DNA of 64,000 nucleotides from CAZNMF01 sp035547155 (lineage in GTDB: Bacteria; Acidobacteriota; Vicinamibacteria; Vicinamibacterales; SCN-69-37), in assembly GCA_035547155.1 (NCBI GenBank), contig DASZVJ010000133.1, forward strand, positions 1-64,000, read 5' to 3'. Below the pieces are notes generated by a model that was not told the DNA's origin, searched no databases, and saw only the letters and a program-made list of their open reading frames with translations. The position numbers and the translations under genes are program-made. This document shows positions 1-8,514 of this stretch, piece after piece (positions within the stretch are counted from its first letter, which is position 1; each line of letters opens with the position of its first letter).

Positions 1-833
1 CCGACGATGGCTTCGCTGGAGTGGAAGAGGAGATTGAGGATCGGCACACGCCGCCGAAGGAGTTGGCGGGCGAGCGCGATCATGTCCTCGGCGGACGAGT
101 ACGACGGCCGCAGCCAGCGCACGGCCGCGATGTGCGAGAGCCGCAGCAGGCGCTTCGTCGTGTACGGCCATGGCGCGCGGCCGTAGAGCGATTCCGCCCA
201 CTTCGGCATGCGGCGATTGAGCGCCGCTGATACCGGCAGCTCGAGCACGTCACTCGTGCCCGGCCGCGTAGCGGAGTCGTACGCGAGGTAGTACGGCGTG
301 AGCGGCGCGTCGACGAAATCCGGTCCGCCCTTGTGGGCCTCGTAGAACAACGGCGTGACGCTCGAGTCGACGCGATAGCCGAGCCGCTCGAGTGACGAGA
401 CATGCGCGGCCGAGAATCCGAATCGTCCCGATCGATACGACACGGGCCGCTCGCCGACGGCGTCGACAATCGCCTCCGTCAGCGCTGCGAGCTGCGCGTC
501 GAACTGATCGATCGGCAGCGACAGCGCGTACGGATGGCGATCGATATCCGCTGGCTCGCAGGGCGGCGTCTCCCACGCGTGATGGTGGGCGCCGATCTCC
601 GCGTCGCCGCGCGCGAGAATGCGACGCAGGACTGCGGCGGACTCCGGATCGCGCGCGACCGGATACGTCACGACGTACGTCGGCCGGACGCCATGCTGCG
701 CGAAGAAATCGTGCAGCCGCTCGAGCGCGCGCGTGTTGGCGAACGTCTGATGCCGGCGAGCCTCGCGGTCCCACTGGTTGTCGCCTTCGGTGTCGATGGC
801 GACGAGCAAGGCAGGAGGGGACGTCGTGATCAT
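1..833 (-). CDS. Polysaccharide deacetylase, WalW-like (3' end outside window)
   Basis: The frame is open from an ATG at 833 to the window edge, giving 277 residues with no stop. Residues 13-18 read IDTEGD and residues 81-91 read GAHHHAWETPP, the metal-binding Asp and His motifs of carbohydrate esterase 4 enzymes in the WalW subgroup. Such enzymes remove N- or O-acetyl groups from polysaccharides; the substrate here is unknown. Its ATG overlaps the stop of the upstream GNAT gene by 4 bp (ATGA), so the two are probably co-translated. The C-terminus cannot be judged. No signal peptide is obvious, so a cytoplasmic role on a precursor is possible. Confidence 0.8.
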   Translation of the reverse strand, partial: MITTSPPALLVAIDTEGDNQWDREARRHQTFANTRALERLHDFFAQHGVRPTYVVTYPVARDPESAAVLRRILARGDAEIGAHHHAWETPPCEPADIDRHPYALSLPIDQFDAQLAALTEAIVDAVGERPVSYRSGRFGFSAAHVSSLERLGYRVDSSVTPLFYEAHKGGPDFVDAPLTPYYLAYDSATRPGTSDVLELPVSAALNRRMPKWAESLYGRAPWPYTTKRLLRLSHIAAVRWLRPSYSSAEDMIALARQLLRRRVPILNLLFHSSEAIV

Positions 834-1873
834 CGATCCAGATCGGAGTCGCCGAGCGTGACGTGCCAGCGATCGGTCGACGCGTAGAACGCGTCCGGCA
901 CCGGCGCGGCGTTGATCTTGGCGACGAAGTCGACCGTCGACTTGACCGGATAGTAGCCGGACTTCCGCAGCCGCTTGCGAAAGGCGTCGTGCAGCGCGAA
1001 CGTGCGAATCTTGTCGGTGTCCGCCGCGCGCGCTTCGCGATCGACCCAGCGCAGCAGCGTCAACATCCCGGCGGCATCGTCCGGATCGGTGAGGAAATCG
1101 ACGAGTACCGTCACGCGGCCGCGCGGCTCCTGCTTGTGGCGGTAGACGGCGTAGCCGACGGGCTCGCCGTCGCGCACGAGCGCCGCGATCGCGTAGCGCA
1201 CGTGCGGCGCCTGGATGTACTTCCAGTTGAGATAGGCCGCGTCGCGCCGGACGGCGAACGCGAACCGCGTGGCGATGCGCTCCCACAGCCGTGTGAAGCC
1301 CTCGTCGAAGTGACGAATCGTCCGCACTTCGCCCTGCAGCGGCTTGGCGCGTGAGACGAGGCGCACCCACGGCAGCGTGACGTACGAGACGAGGCGGTTG
1401 AGCGCGACCGGCCACGTCGGACGCCGCAGCGCACGCCGGCTGAGCGGCTTGACGAAGCACGGCAGCGGGCCGAGATCCGGCCAGCGCATCTTCTTGAACA
1501 GGCGATACGACGATTCCGACAGGCCGAGCCCGAGCGAGGCGCCGGTGTGCCGATCCCACGTGCGGAACAGCACGTCGCCGAGGCCCTGGCGCTGCCGCTC
1601 GGGCGCGACCATCACGTCCATGCCCCAGGACGCGTCGATGTCCTGCCCCTGCGCGTGCAGCTTCACCGGCATCGTCGCGTACTGCCCGACGATCGTGGCG
1701 CCCTCGCGCGCGATCCAGATCTGCGGGCCCTCGGCCGGTGCATTCGGGTTGCGGCGATATTGCCAGTCCCAGCGAAGACGGCTCGCGTCGGCCGCGTCGG
1801 GCCCGAAGACACGGCGGTACAGGGCCTCGACCTGCCGGCGATCTTCGGTGCGATAACGATCGATGTCAGCCAT
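830..1873 (-). CDS. GNAT-family N-acetyltransferase
   Basis: A 347-residue protein whose first 120 residues form a GNAT fold: an N-terminal RTEDRRQVEALYRRVFG helix, and the acetyl-CoA pyrophosphate loop PERQRQGLGD at residues 91-100. The rest (about residues 180-340) resembles a second, degenerate GNAT half with GYAVYRH and a strand-rich end. GNAT enzymes acylate amino groups; in polysaccharide loci they often acetylate amino sugars or lipid-linked precursors. It sits between a methyltransferase (27 bp upstream) and a deacetylase (4-bp overlap downstream), so acylation and deacylation of the same glycan is a reasonable inference. The exact substrate cannot be read from sequence. Confidence 0.75.
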   Translation of the reverse strand: MADIDRYRTEDRRQVEALYRRVFGPDAADASRLRWDWQYRRNPNAPAEGPQIWIAREGATIVGQYATMPVKLHAQGQDIDASWGMDVMVAPERQRQGLGDVLFRTWDRHTGASLGLGLSESSYRLFKKMRWPDLGPLPCFVKPLSRRALRRPTWPVALNRLVSYVTLPWVRLVSRAKPLQGEVRTIRHFDEGFTRLWERIATRFAFAVRRDAAYLNWKYIQAPHVRYAIAALVRDGEPVGYAVYRHKQEPRGRVTVLVDFLTDPDDAAGMLTLLRWVDREARAADTDKIRTFALHDAFRKRLRKSGYYPVKSTVDFVAKINAAPVPDAFYASTDRWHVTLGDSDLDR

Positions 1874-1900
1874 GTCGCGTGTGAGGCCAGCGAGGCGCGG

Positions 1901-2737
1901 TCAGGCCGCGCTCAGCACGTATTCGATATTACTGATCAGCGCGTCCTGCGTCAGCGGGCTGTCGCGCACCCATCGCGCCAGGGGCGCCGGCAGGCGACGG
2001 ACGGTCGACGTCACGTGCAATTCCTCGCGCACGACATGCAAGCCAGCCGCCGCGATTTGGCTGCGGAGGCGCACGACGCGCACCTTCTCGAGCAAGTCGT
2101 CGTGCTTCGCGATGCCGAGTCGCGCGTCGCGGATGAACGAGTTCTCGTGCGCGGGCTCGCGCAGCGTCCACGGCGCGTAACGCGCGAGCACGCGAAACGT
2201 GCGGAACGCGATCGCGCGGCCGGCGATCAAGTGCAGCGGCACCGGCACGCGCAGGCGCGGCAGGTGCGCGCCGGCGAACGAGAGATACGGCGCAGTCGAG
2301 AGATAGCAGCGGCCGCCAGGCGCGAGCACGCGGCGGCACTCGCGCAAATACAGCGGCGCGTCGGCGACGTGCTCGATTACGGCGTGCGACAGCACGAGAT
2401 CGAACGCGCCGTCGGGAAAGGGCAGCGCCATGCCATCGGCGCGCGCAAAATGCAGGTTCGCGAGGCCACGCTCGTGTGCGAGCACGACGCCGGCCTGGCC
2501 GAAGCGGTCGATCGGATCGATGCCGACGACCTCGCGCGCGTGCTCGGCGAGCGACAGGGGCATGCCGCCGCCGCCGCAGCCGGCGTCGAGCACGCGGCCA
2601 CCGATCGTCACGCCCGCACGCTCGAGGAACGCGAGAACCTTGGCGCTGCGGTAGTACTCGAACAGCGCGTAGTCGTACTCGGATCGGAATCGCCGATCGG
2701 CATGCGCCTTGATGAGGTCGTCTCTAATCTCGCGCAT
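1901..2737 (-). CDS. Class I SAM-dependent methyltransferase
   Basis: A 278-residue protein. SAM-binding motif I lies at residues 49-59 (VLDAGCGGGGM), followed by an acidic end of strand 2 (VVGIDPIDRF, 71-79) and the motif LPFPDGAFDLVLSHAVIEHV typical of the UbiE/Methyltransf_11 group. The C-terminal third carries the hydrophobic stretch LHLIAGRAIAFRTFRVLARY seen in methyltransferases of cell-surface glycan loci. It probably O- or N-methylates a sugar or lipid intermediate; the target is not identifiable. The start overlaps the end of the upstream GT-C gene by 14 bp, indicating translational coupling. Confidence 0.78.
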   Translation of the reverse strand: MREIRDDLIKAHADRRFRSEYDYALFEYYRSAKVLAFLERAGVTIGGRVLDAGCGGGGMPLSLAEHAREVVGIDPIDRFGQAGVVLAHERGLANLHFARADGMALPFPDGAFDLVLSHAVIEHVADAPLYLRECRRVLAPGGRCYLSTAPYLSFAGAHLPRLRVPVPLHLIAGRAIAFRTFRVLARYAPWTLREPAHENSFIRDARLGIAKHDDLLEKVRVVRLRSQIAAAGLHVVREELHVTSTVRRLPAPLARWVRDSPLTQDALISNIEYVLSAA

Positions 2738-4451
2738 GCGGCTCGTCGGTCGGCATCTTGTCGATGAGCACCGCGCGATCGGGATCCGGCGTCTCGTCGA
2801 CCGTGAACGTCGCGACGACCCGGCGTCTGGGATAGCGGTCGAGGATGCCCTGGATCAGGCCTGACCCGTCCGAGCTCTCGTAGCCAATGCGGGGCAAATC
2901 GTAGGTCAGTATATAGCGCGCATCGTCGCGTTGAAGGCGGTCGTCGTAGTTGCCGAAGCCGTTGCCGACGAAGAGCGGCCGGATGCGATTGTCCAGCGCG
3001 AGGCCGTTGGCGAGCTTGCCCTGCACGATCGTTCCGGGCGGCAGCAACCGTCCGAGCGCGACCGATGCCTCGTAGTTGACGTCCGATCGATGCTGCGTCC
3101 AGCGGACGTACTCGAAGGCATTCCAGGACAGGACGAGAATCAGCCACATGGCCGCGACGCGCGCACGCGCCGATGCGGTCGACACGAGCGATGTCGTCCA
3201 ACGCGGTTTCCAAAGCTGTAGCGTCGTCCACAACACCGCGATGGCCGCGGCCAGACGCACGGCTATCCGGTAGGGATTCGCGTCGATGTCCGCCACGACG
3301 AGCGGCCGCAGCAAGCTGCCGGCAACGATGTACGCAAGCGGAAGAGAGATCAGCGCACGGGCAACGCGGGCGCGACCGTCCGGCTCCGGAGCTGACGCGG
3401 ACGTATTCGTCCAGGCGCGTGCGGCCAGGAGCGCGGCGAGCGCGGTCAGCGCCGGAATGAACATCACATAGCGGCGCTCGTTGCTCGAGTCGTGGACGAC
3501 GAGCTCGGCGAATCCGATCAGCACCCACAGCACGAGCAGACGCTCCGCAGGCTTCGCGTCGCGCCAGCGGCGGACGATGCCGGCAAGACCGATCGCGGCG
3601 GCCACGAGCACCAGCCACATGCGGCTCAGGATGCCTTCCGCGACCGGCAGCCACGACGCGCGTTCCGCGAACGCGTGAAGCGTGTACGCCGGCTTGCGCG
3701 TCACGCTCATCTGCCAGTTGTAGAAGCGATAGTCGGCCCAATGCGGCAGGACGAACAGCGTCCCGGCGATCGCGAACGTGATCGCGAGACCGGCGAGCGT
3801 CCACCAGGCCAGTCGCGTGTCCGCACGGCGATCCGGCGCGTCCGCTCGCCACGCGCGGATGATCGCGAGACCCGCATCGAGCGCGAGCGCGGCGACGAAG
3901 AACGCGGCCGCGGCTTTCGTAAACCACGCGCCAGCTGCGGCGACGCCGGCGATCGCGCCCCATCGCGCGTCACGCGATCCGCGCGCGTACGCCGCCCACG
4001 CGACGACCATCGCGGCGGTCATCGTCGATTCCATCAGCGCCGCGCGGTTCCACATCACGAACGCGTACGTCGTGGCAAGGACCGCTGCGCCAATCGCGGC
4101 CGCTTCGCGGCCGGCGATCGTCTTCAGGCCGATGACGAGCGCGATGATCGCCACGAGACCCGAAACGAGCGGCACGACACGCGCCTGCCAGAGGCCGACG
4201 CCGAAGGTCTCGAACGACGCGTACTCGAGCGCTGTGAAGACGGGTGCGACGAAGACGGGATTCCACGCGTCGGTGCGCCACGCGCCCCACAGCGCGCGGT
4301 TGCGCGCGTTGTGGACCCATGCGCCTTCGTCGTGCCAGACGATGCCGACCGAGTCGGCGACCGGCGGATCGGCGCGTAACCACGCCACGCGCATGAACAG
4401 CCCCACGGCGAAGATCGCCGTGAGCACGGACGCGAACGTCCGGCGGCTCAT
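2724..4451 (-). CDS. GT-C-type membrane glycosyltransferase (GT39/GT83-like)
   Basis: A 575-residue integral membrane protein with a transmembrane helix at residues 8-25 followed by the acidic first-loop motif HDEGAW at 40-45, the position of the catalytic acidic residues in ArnT/PMT-type GT-C enzymes. At least nine further hydrophobic helices follow, then a soluble C-terminal domain of about 170 residues (NGLALDNRIRPLFVGNG region). GT-C enzymes use polyprenyl-phosphate sugars and act on the periplasmic face. It is the first gene of the 4451-to-1 minus-strand unit and diverges from the plus-strand HEAT-repeat gene. Donor sugar and acceptor are unknown. Confidence 0.75.
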   Translation of the reverse strand: MSRRTFASVLTAIFAVGLFMRVAWLRADPPVADSVGIVWHDEGAWVHNARNRALWGAWRTDAWNPVFVAPVFTALEYASFETFGVGLWQARVVPLVSGLVAIIALVIGLKTIAGREAAAIGAAVLATTYAFVMWNRAALMESTMTAAMVVAWAAYARGSRDARWGAIAGVAAAGAWFTKAAAAFFVAALALDAGLAIIRAWRADAPDRRADTRLAWWTLAGLAITFAIAGTLFVLPHWADYRFYNWQMSVTRKPAYTLHAFAERASWLPVAEGILSRMWLVLVAAAIGLAGIVRRWRDAKPAERLLVLWVLIGFAELVVHDSSNERRYVMFIPALTALAALLAARAWTNTSASAPEPDGRARVARALISLPLAYIVAGSLLRPLVVADIDANPYRIAVRLAAAIAVLWTTLQLWKPRWTTSLVSTASARARVAAMWLILVLSWNAFEYVRWTQHRSDVNYEASVALGRLLPPGTIVQGKLANGLALDNRIRPLFVGNGFGNYDDRLQRDDARYILTYDLPRIGYESSDGSGLIQGILDRYPRRRVVATFTVDETPDPDRAVLIDKMPTDEPHARD

Positions 4452-4535
4452 GTCAGGACGCGTGCCGGATCGAATGACCCGGCAAGCTTCGGAAACGTGA
4501 AGAATCGGCCGGCCAGCATGACGATAACGAGGTCA

Positions 4536-4549
4536 TATACTCACATATG
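4536..4549 (+). promoter_or_regulatory. -10 box (TATACT) directly before a start codon
   Basis: TATACT at 4536-4541 ends 5 nt before the ATG at 4547. No -35 hexamer or Shine-Dalgarno sequence is visible. A transcript from this box would begin at or within a base or two of the ATG, so the mRNA is probably leaderless. A second in-frame ATG at 4553 is an alternative start. Confidence 0.55.
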
Positions 4550-5710
4550 CTCATGCGCGTCGCATCTGTCGTTCCGCTCGCGTTGATCGTGTCCGTCGCC
4601 GGCATGGCGGCTCAGCAGCGTACGACCGGCAGCGAGCCCACGCCTGGCCCGGATCGCACAGAGGCGGCGCGGCTGGAGCAGGGGTGGGCATGTCTGGCGC
4701 GTGAAGATCTGCCGTGCGCATCCGCGCGCGCCAATGCCGCGTTGGCCGCCGCGCCGAGAAGCGGCGCCGCGCTCGATCTGGCCATTGAAGTCGACATCGC
4801 CCGGGCCGGCGCGTCGAGCGCCCTCGACACCTATGAGCGATGGCTGGGCTCGCGTCGTATCGAAGAGCCCGCGGTGCTCAGACGGATCGCGATCGCCCTG
4901 CTGAAAGATCTGACGCGATCGACTCAAGACCCCGCCGTTCGCCTGGCGGCATACAGCGCGCTGCTCGACGCTGGAGATCCGGACGCCAAGATGTACTTTG
5001 CGCATGGCGTGCAGCGCGGATCCGGCGCTGAGCTTCGCGTCATGGCGGCACGGGGAGATGCCGGTGCCGTCGGCGCGTTGGCAACGGCCCTCGAGAACGA
5101 GCAGTTGCCGAATGCGATGGAGGGGATCGACGCGCTGGCCCAAAGCCACAGCGACCGTGCGACGCAGGCGCTGTTGAGCCGGATCAGCGACCCACGCTCG
5201 GAGATCAGGAGCGCAGTGGCGACGGCGCTCGGACAGACCGGCGATTCGGCGACGATTCCGCGTCTGCAGACGATGCTGAAGGATCAGAGCATGCAAGTAC
5301 GCGTCAGCGCGGCTTCTGCGCTGTATGCGCTCGGCGACACGAGCGGGTTGCCGCTCATTCAGCAAATGGCGGCCGCGGACGCGCCGCAGTCTCGACTGAC
5401 GGCCGCGCGAGCCTTGGCGAGTCATCCTGACGCGGAATGGGGCACGCTCGTGCAAGGGTTGACCTCGTCGCCCGATCAGGACGTGCGGCTTGCGGCGTCT
5501 CAGCTTCTCATCACGCGCGATGCCGGCCTTGGAACCGATGCGCTCGTGCGCCTGGCCAATGACGCCTCGGGCCCGATCGCGCAGCAGGCGACGCGCACGA
5601 TCGCGGCGACGGCGCCTCTGGACTTGTCCGACTTGCGAGCGTATCTGCGTCACGGCGATCCGATGGTGCGCGCGTCCACCGCGGGACGCATCATCAAGCT
5701 GACCAACTGA
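4547..5710 (+). CDS. Secreted HEAT-repeat protein
   Basis: A 387-residue protein with a signal peptide (MLMRVASVVPLALIVSVAG, cleavage likely after the AMAA-type site near residue 22). Residues about 35-110 look like TPR helices (EQGWACLAREDLPCASARAN); from about residue 190 to the end there are tandem HEAT/PBS-type repeats, for example SEIRSAVATALGQTGD, MQVRVSAASALYALGD and QDVRLAASQLLI. Such alpha-solenoids are protein-interaction scaffolds; no catalytic motif is seen. It is a plus-strand gene inside an otherwise minus-strand glycan locus, followed after 45 bp by a GT2 gene with its own promoter-like box. A structural role in the envelope is inference only. Confidence 0.75.
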   Translation: MLMRVASVVPLALIVSVAGMAAQQRTTGSEPTPGPDRTEAARLEQGWACLAREDLPCASARANAALAAAPRSGAALDLAIEVDIARAGASSALDTYERWLGSRRIEEPAVLRRIAIALLKDLTRSTQDPAVRLAAYSALLDAGDPDAKMYFAHGVQRGSGAELRVMAARGDAGAVGALATALENEQLPNAMEGIDALAQSHSDRATQALLSRISDPRSEIRSAVATALGQTGDSATIPRLQTMLKDQSMQVRVSAASALYALGDTSGLPLIQQMAAADAPQSRLTAARALASHPDAEWGTLVQGLTSSPDQDVRLAASQLLITRDAGLGTDALVRLANDASGPIAQQATRTIAATAPLDLSDLRAYLRHGDPMVRASTAGRIIKLTN

Positions 5711-5743
5711 CGTGCGATCTGCCGTCGCCAAATCGGACTGCAC

Positions 5744-5758
5744 TATAGTGACGCCGTG
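5744..5758 (+). promoter_or_regulatory. -10 box (TATAGT) directly before a GTG start
   Basis: TATAGT at 5744-5749 ends 6 nt before the GTG at 5756, with no Shine-Dalgarno sequence in between. This matches the geometry at 4536 and predicts a leaderless transcript for the downstream GT2 gene. Confidence 0.5.
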
Positions 5759-6535
5759 TCCCTCGTGTCCTCGCCCGATCTGACGCTCGTCGTTCCCACG
5801 TACAACGAACGCGATCGTCTCGCCGAGCTCGTGCAGGCGCTGTTCGATGCGGCGTCCGCGGCATCCGTGGCGCTCGAGCTCGTCATCGTCGACGACAACT
5901 CGCCCGACGGCACCGGTGCGCTGGCCGACGAGCTGGCGCGCACGCATCGCATGCAGGTCGTCCATCGCGTCGGCAAGCTGGGGCTCGGCACGGCGGTCGT
6001 CGCCGGTTTCGCCGTGGCGACGGCTGACGTCTTCGGCGTGATGGATGCCGACTTCAGTCATCCCCCCGCGCTCGTGCCGAAGATGTTCGCGGCGTTTCGC
6101 GCCACACAGGCGGACGTCCTCGTCGCGAGCCGGTACGTGCCCGGCGGCAGCACGCCGGACTGGCCCTTCAAACGGCGCCTGCTCTCGCGCATCGGCTGTC
6201 TGCTCGCGCGCGGGCTGTCGCCGATCCGGGATGCCGCGTCGGGGTTCTTCCTGATTCGACGGGACATCGCGCGGGACGTCGCGATCAAGGCGGGCGGCTT
6301 CAAGATCTGTCTCGAGCTCATCGTCCGCGGCACGCCAGGCACGCTCGTCGAGCTGCCGTACCGGTTCGACGACCGCGAGCTCGGCGAGAGCAAGATGAGC
6401 ATGCGCGAGGCGTCGGGCTATCTGTTCCAGCTGCGCGATCTGTACTGGCTGAGCTGGACGCGAGCGCGCCGGCCGGCGCCGCGCTATCGGCGGTTGACGG
6501 AGGCCGAAGTCGCGACGATGGCGGCGCGGCGCTGA
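5756..6535 (+). CDS. Polyprenol-phosphate mannosyltransferase-like GT2 (DPM1 type)
   Basis: A 259-residue soluble GT-A protein of the dolichyl-phosphate mannose synthase family. It has VPTYNERDRL at 13-22, VDDNSPDGTG at 45-54, the metal-binding DADFSHPP at 97-104 and SRYVPGG further on. These enzymes move mannose (or a related hexose) from a nucleotide sugar to polyprenyl phosphate on the cytoplasmic side. It lacks the C-terminal membrane segments found in the two other GT2 enzymes of this locus. Its product would be a donor for the GT-C enzymes encoded around it. It converges on the next gene with only 6 bp between stop codons. The start is GTG. Confidence 0.85.
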   Translation: MSLVSSPDLTLVVPTYNERDRLAELVQALFDAASAASVALELVIVDDNSPDGTGALADELARTHRMQVVHRVGKLGLGTAVVAGFAVATADVFGVMDADFSHPPALVPKMFAAFRATQADVLVASRYVPGGSTPDWPFKRRLLSRIGCLLARGLSPIRDAASGFFLIRRDIARDVAIKAGGFKICLELIVRGTPGTLVELPYRFDDRELGESKMSMREASGYLFQLRDLYWLSWTRARRPAPRYRRLTEAEVATMAARR

Positions 6536-6541
6536 CGCGTG

Positions 6542-8458
6542 TCAGTGCAGCTCGTACAGCGCGGAGCTGCTGCCCCGCCAGCGCAGGCGCACGAGGCGCC
6601 GGAAATGCGGCGACGCCTCGACTGCCGTCAGCAGCTGCTCGCAGCCCTCGGGCGAATAGTAGAGCGCACAGCTGAATGTCACGTGCGTGACGCCCGCGCC
6701 GCGTAAGGCCTCGATCGCCTGCGGTTCCGGCACGTCTTCTACGCGTTTCACGAGATCGGAATAGTCGCGCGGCGAAAAGCCGCTGTAGCCGTCGATCATG
6801 TTCGACCAGTGCCACAGCGAGAAGTACATGAACGGCACGCTCTCGGTGAAGTCGCCGACGTGCTGCCGCATCGGAAACTCGGCGAGCACGACCTTCGGCG
6901 AGTGCGGGAGCGATGCGTAGATCGGCGGCGGCCCGTCCCAGACGGGCTCGAGTCCCAGATGCGGCCACACGTCGACGGCGATGAGCGCGGTCAGGCCGGC
7001 GACGAGCACCTGCCGCTGACGCGCCGTGCGGCATCGCGCGAGCAGACGCCTGGCGCCGAACCCCGCGAAAATCGCGAGCGACAGACCCACCAGCACGCTG
7101 AATCGCGAGGCGACGCGCATGCCGCGCACGGGCGAGAGCCAGTCGTAGAAGAGCGGATAGAGCACGCCGTTGAAGCCGAGCGACGACTCCCACGCAAACG
7201 CCATCCCGGCGCCGTAGACGAGCGACAACGGTCCGAGCGGCGGCACGAGACCGGCCGTCGCGAGTCCGAGTGCCATGGCGCCCGGAAACAGCGCGCGCTC
7301 CGGGTGCTCGCTTCGGAGGACCCGGCGGTACAACACGCTGCGGTCGTGCGCCTGGAAGTAGTCCGCCGGCGTGGCGCTGTAGTACTTGACGGCGTTGATG
7401 TCGCGCTCGCCCTTCTCGCCCTGGGCGGCTTCGTAGACGCGCATCAACGGAAACGCGCAGATGGCGGCGAGCACGCCGGCGACGATCGCCCCCGGCAGCA
7501 GACGACGGATCGGCGCCCGCCTCACGCAGAGCAGAATCGCTGCAACGGGCACCAGGTACAACACGAAGAACACCGTGTAGTACATCGTCGAGTAGAGCTG
7601 CGCGACGGTCGCGGCGCCGGCGGCCAGCGCGTATCGCAGCCGCGCCGTCTCGACGAAACGGTGCAGCGCCAGCAGCGCGAGCGGCATCCACATCATCATC
7701 TGCAGCTCGAGATGGCTGTAGTGCTCGAAGCGATACGGGTAGAAGCCGAAGATCATCGCGGAGATGAACGCGGCCTGGCGAGAGCCCGTCAGGTGCGCGA
7801 CCAGCAGGAAGACCGCGAGTCCCGACAGCACGAACGCCGACATGAACAGGATGTTGTAGGAAACGACCGGCTGAAGCCCGACGAGGATCAGCGGCACGTG
7901 CATCAGCGCCGGCAGCAGCATCGAATCGGAATAGGTGAGCGTCAGCGGATGCGGATAGTAGATGTTCGTGTCGAACAGCGGACGCGGGTCGCCCTGGATC
8001 TGATGAAAGACCCAATTCAGGCGCCAGACGGAAAAGAGCGGGTCGCCGAGGTCTGGGACCGATCGCATGTGCAGAACCTGCTCGTGCAGGAGCACGGCGC
8101 CGACGGCGATGAGCCCGCACGCCGCCCACAGCACGTGCGACGCGCGCAGCGGCGATGACTCCTGAACGATCCACGCGTCGGGTTGGTAAAGGCGCTGCCA
8201 CAGCGCGCGCCAGCGATCGCGCGCCAGGCCGAGCACCGGCGGCGTTCGAAATGCGATGAACCGAATCGCAGCCAGAACGAGCGCGAGGCTGAACGCGCGT
8301 CCGCCTCCACGCGCGGAAATCTGCACGCCTGCGATGTCAGTTCGGAAGCCGCCCGTGAGCTCGATCACGACGCCCGCGGCGGCGACGATGAAGATGATGA
8401 GATCGAGCCCGACGGCCAACGCGCGGTTACGCGCGTCAGGGCGTGTCTGGGAAGGCAC
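6542..8458 (-). CDS. Multi-membrane GT-C-like glycosyltransferase
   Basis: A 638-residue membrane protein with two N-terminal helices (LIIFIVAAAGVVIEL, then a second near 57-72), a third near 108-125, then the loop DLGDPLFSVWRLNWVFHQ with acidic residues in the place expected for GT-C catalysis, and about nine more helices. The last 170 residues are soluble and include FPMRQHVGDF and a terminal SALYELH, as in YfhO/ArnT-like C-terminal domains. It likely transfers a polyprenyl-linked sugar outside the membrane. The start is GTG; TAAGAT ends 5 nt upstream of it with no Shine-Dalgarno sequence. Specificity is unknown. Confidence 0.68.
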   Translation of the reverse strand: MPSQTRPDARNRALAVGLDLIIFIVAAAGVVIELTGGFRTDIAGVQISARGGGRAFSLALVLAAIRFIAFRTPPVLGLARDRWRALWQRLYQPDAWIVQESSPLRASHVLWAACGLIAVGAVLLHEQVLHMRSVPDLGDPLFSVWRLNWVFHQIQGDPRPLFDTNIYYPHPLTLTYSDSMLLPALMHVPLILVGLQPVVSYNILFMSAFVLSGLAVFLLVAHLTGSRQAAFISAMIFGFYPYRFEHYSHLELQMMMWMPLALLALHRFVETARLRYALAAGAATVAQLYSTMYYTVFFVLYLVPVAAILLCVRRAPIRRLLPGAIVAGVLAAICAFPLMRVYEAAQGEKGERDINAVKYYSATPADYFQAHDRSVLYRRVLRSEHPERALFPGAMALGLATAGLVPPLGPLSLVYGAGMAFAWESSLGFNGVLYPLFYDWLSPVRGMRVASRFSVLVGLSLAIFAGFGARRLLARCRTARQRQVLVAGLTALIAVDVWPHLGLEPVWDGPPPIYASLPHSPKVVLAEFPMRQHVGDFTESVPFMYFSLWHWSNMIDGYSGFSPRDYSDLVKRVEDVPEPQAIEALRGAGVTHVTFSCALYYSPEGCEQLLTAVEASPHFRRLVRLRWRGSSSALYELH

Positions 8459-8469
8459 GGCTCATCTTA
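8456..8469 (-). promoter_or_regulatory. -10 box (TAAGAT) directly before a GTG start
   Basis: On the minus strand TAAGAT (8469-8464) ends 5 nt before the GTG at 8458. It has the same spacing as the boxes at 4536 and 5744, and again no ribosome binding site is visible. Confidence 0.45.
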
Positions 8470-8470
8470 C

Positions 8471-8499
8471 ATTTCGAGCTTCGAACTTCAACCTTGAAC
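8471..8499. repeat. TTCGAA-type intergenic repeat, copy 1
   Basis: The gap between two minus-strand genes carries iterated near-palindromic words: TTTCGAGCTTCGAACTTCAA. The core CTTCGAACTTC is shared with intergenic tracts at 49361 and 52614. Each unit contains the self-complementary hexamer TTCGAA or a one-base variant. Confidence 0.6.
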
Positions 8500-8514
8500 G
8501 CCCGCGGCGCGTCG

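Noticed and set aside
4463..4484. TGCCGG/CCGGCA dyad between divergent genes
   Set aside because: Only 6-bp arms in a GC-rich region; expected by chance.
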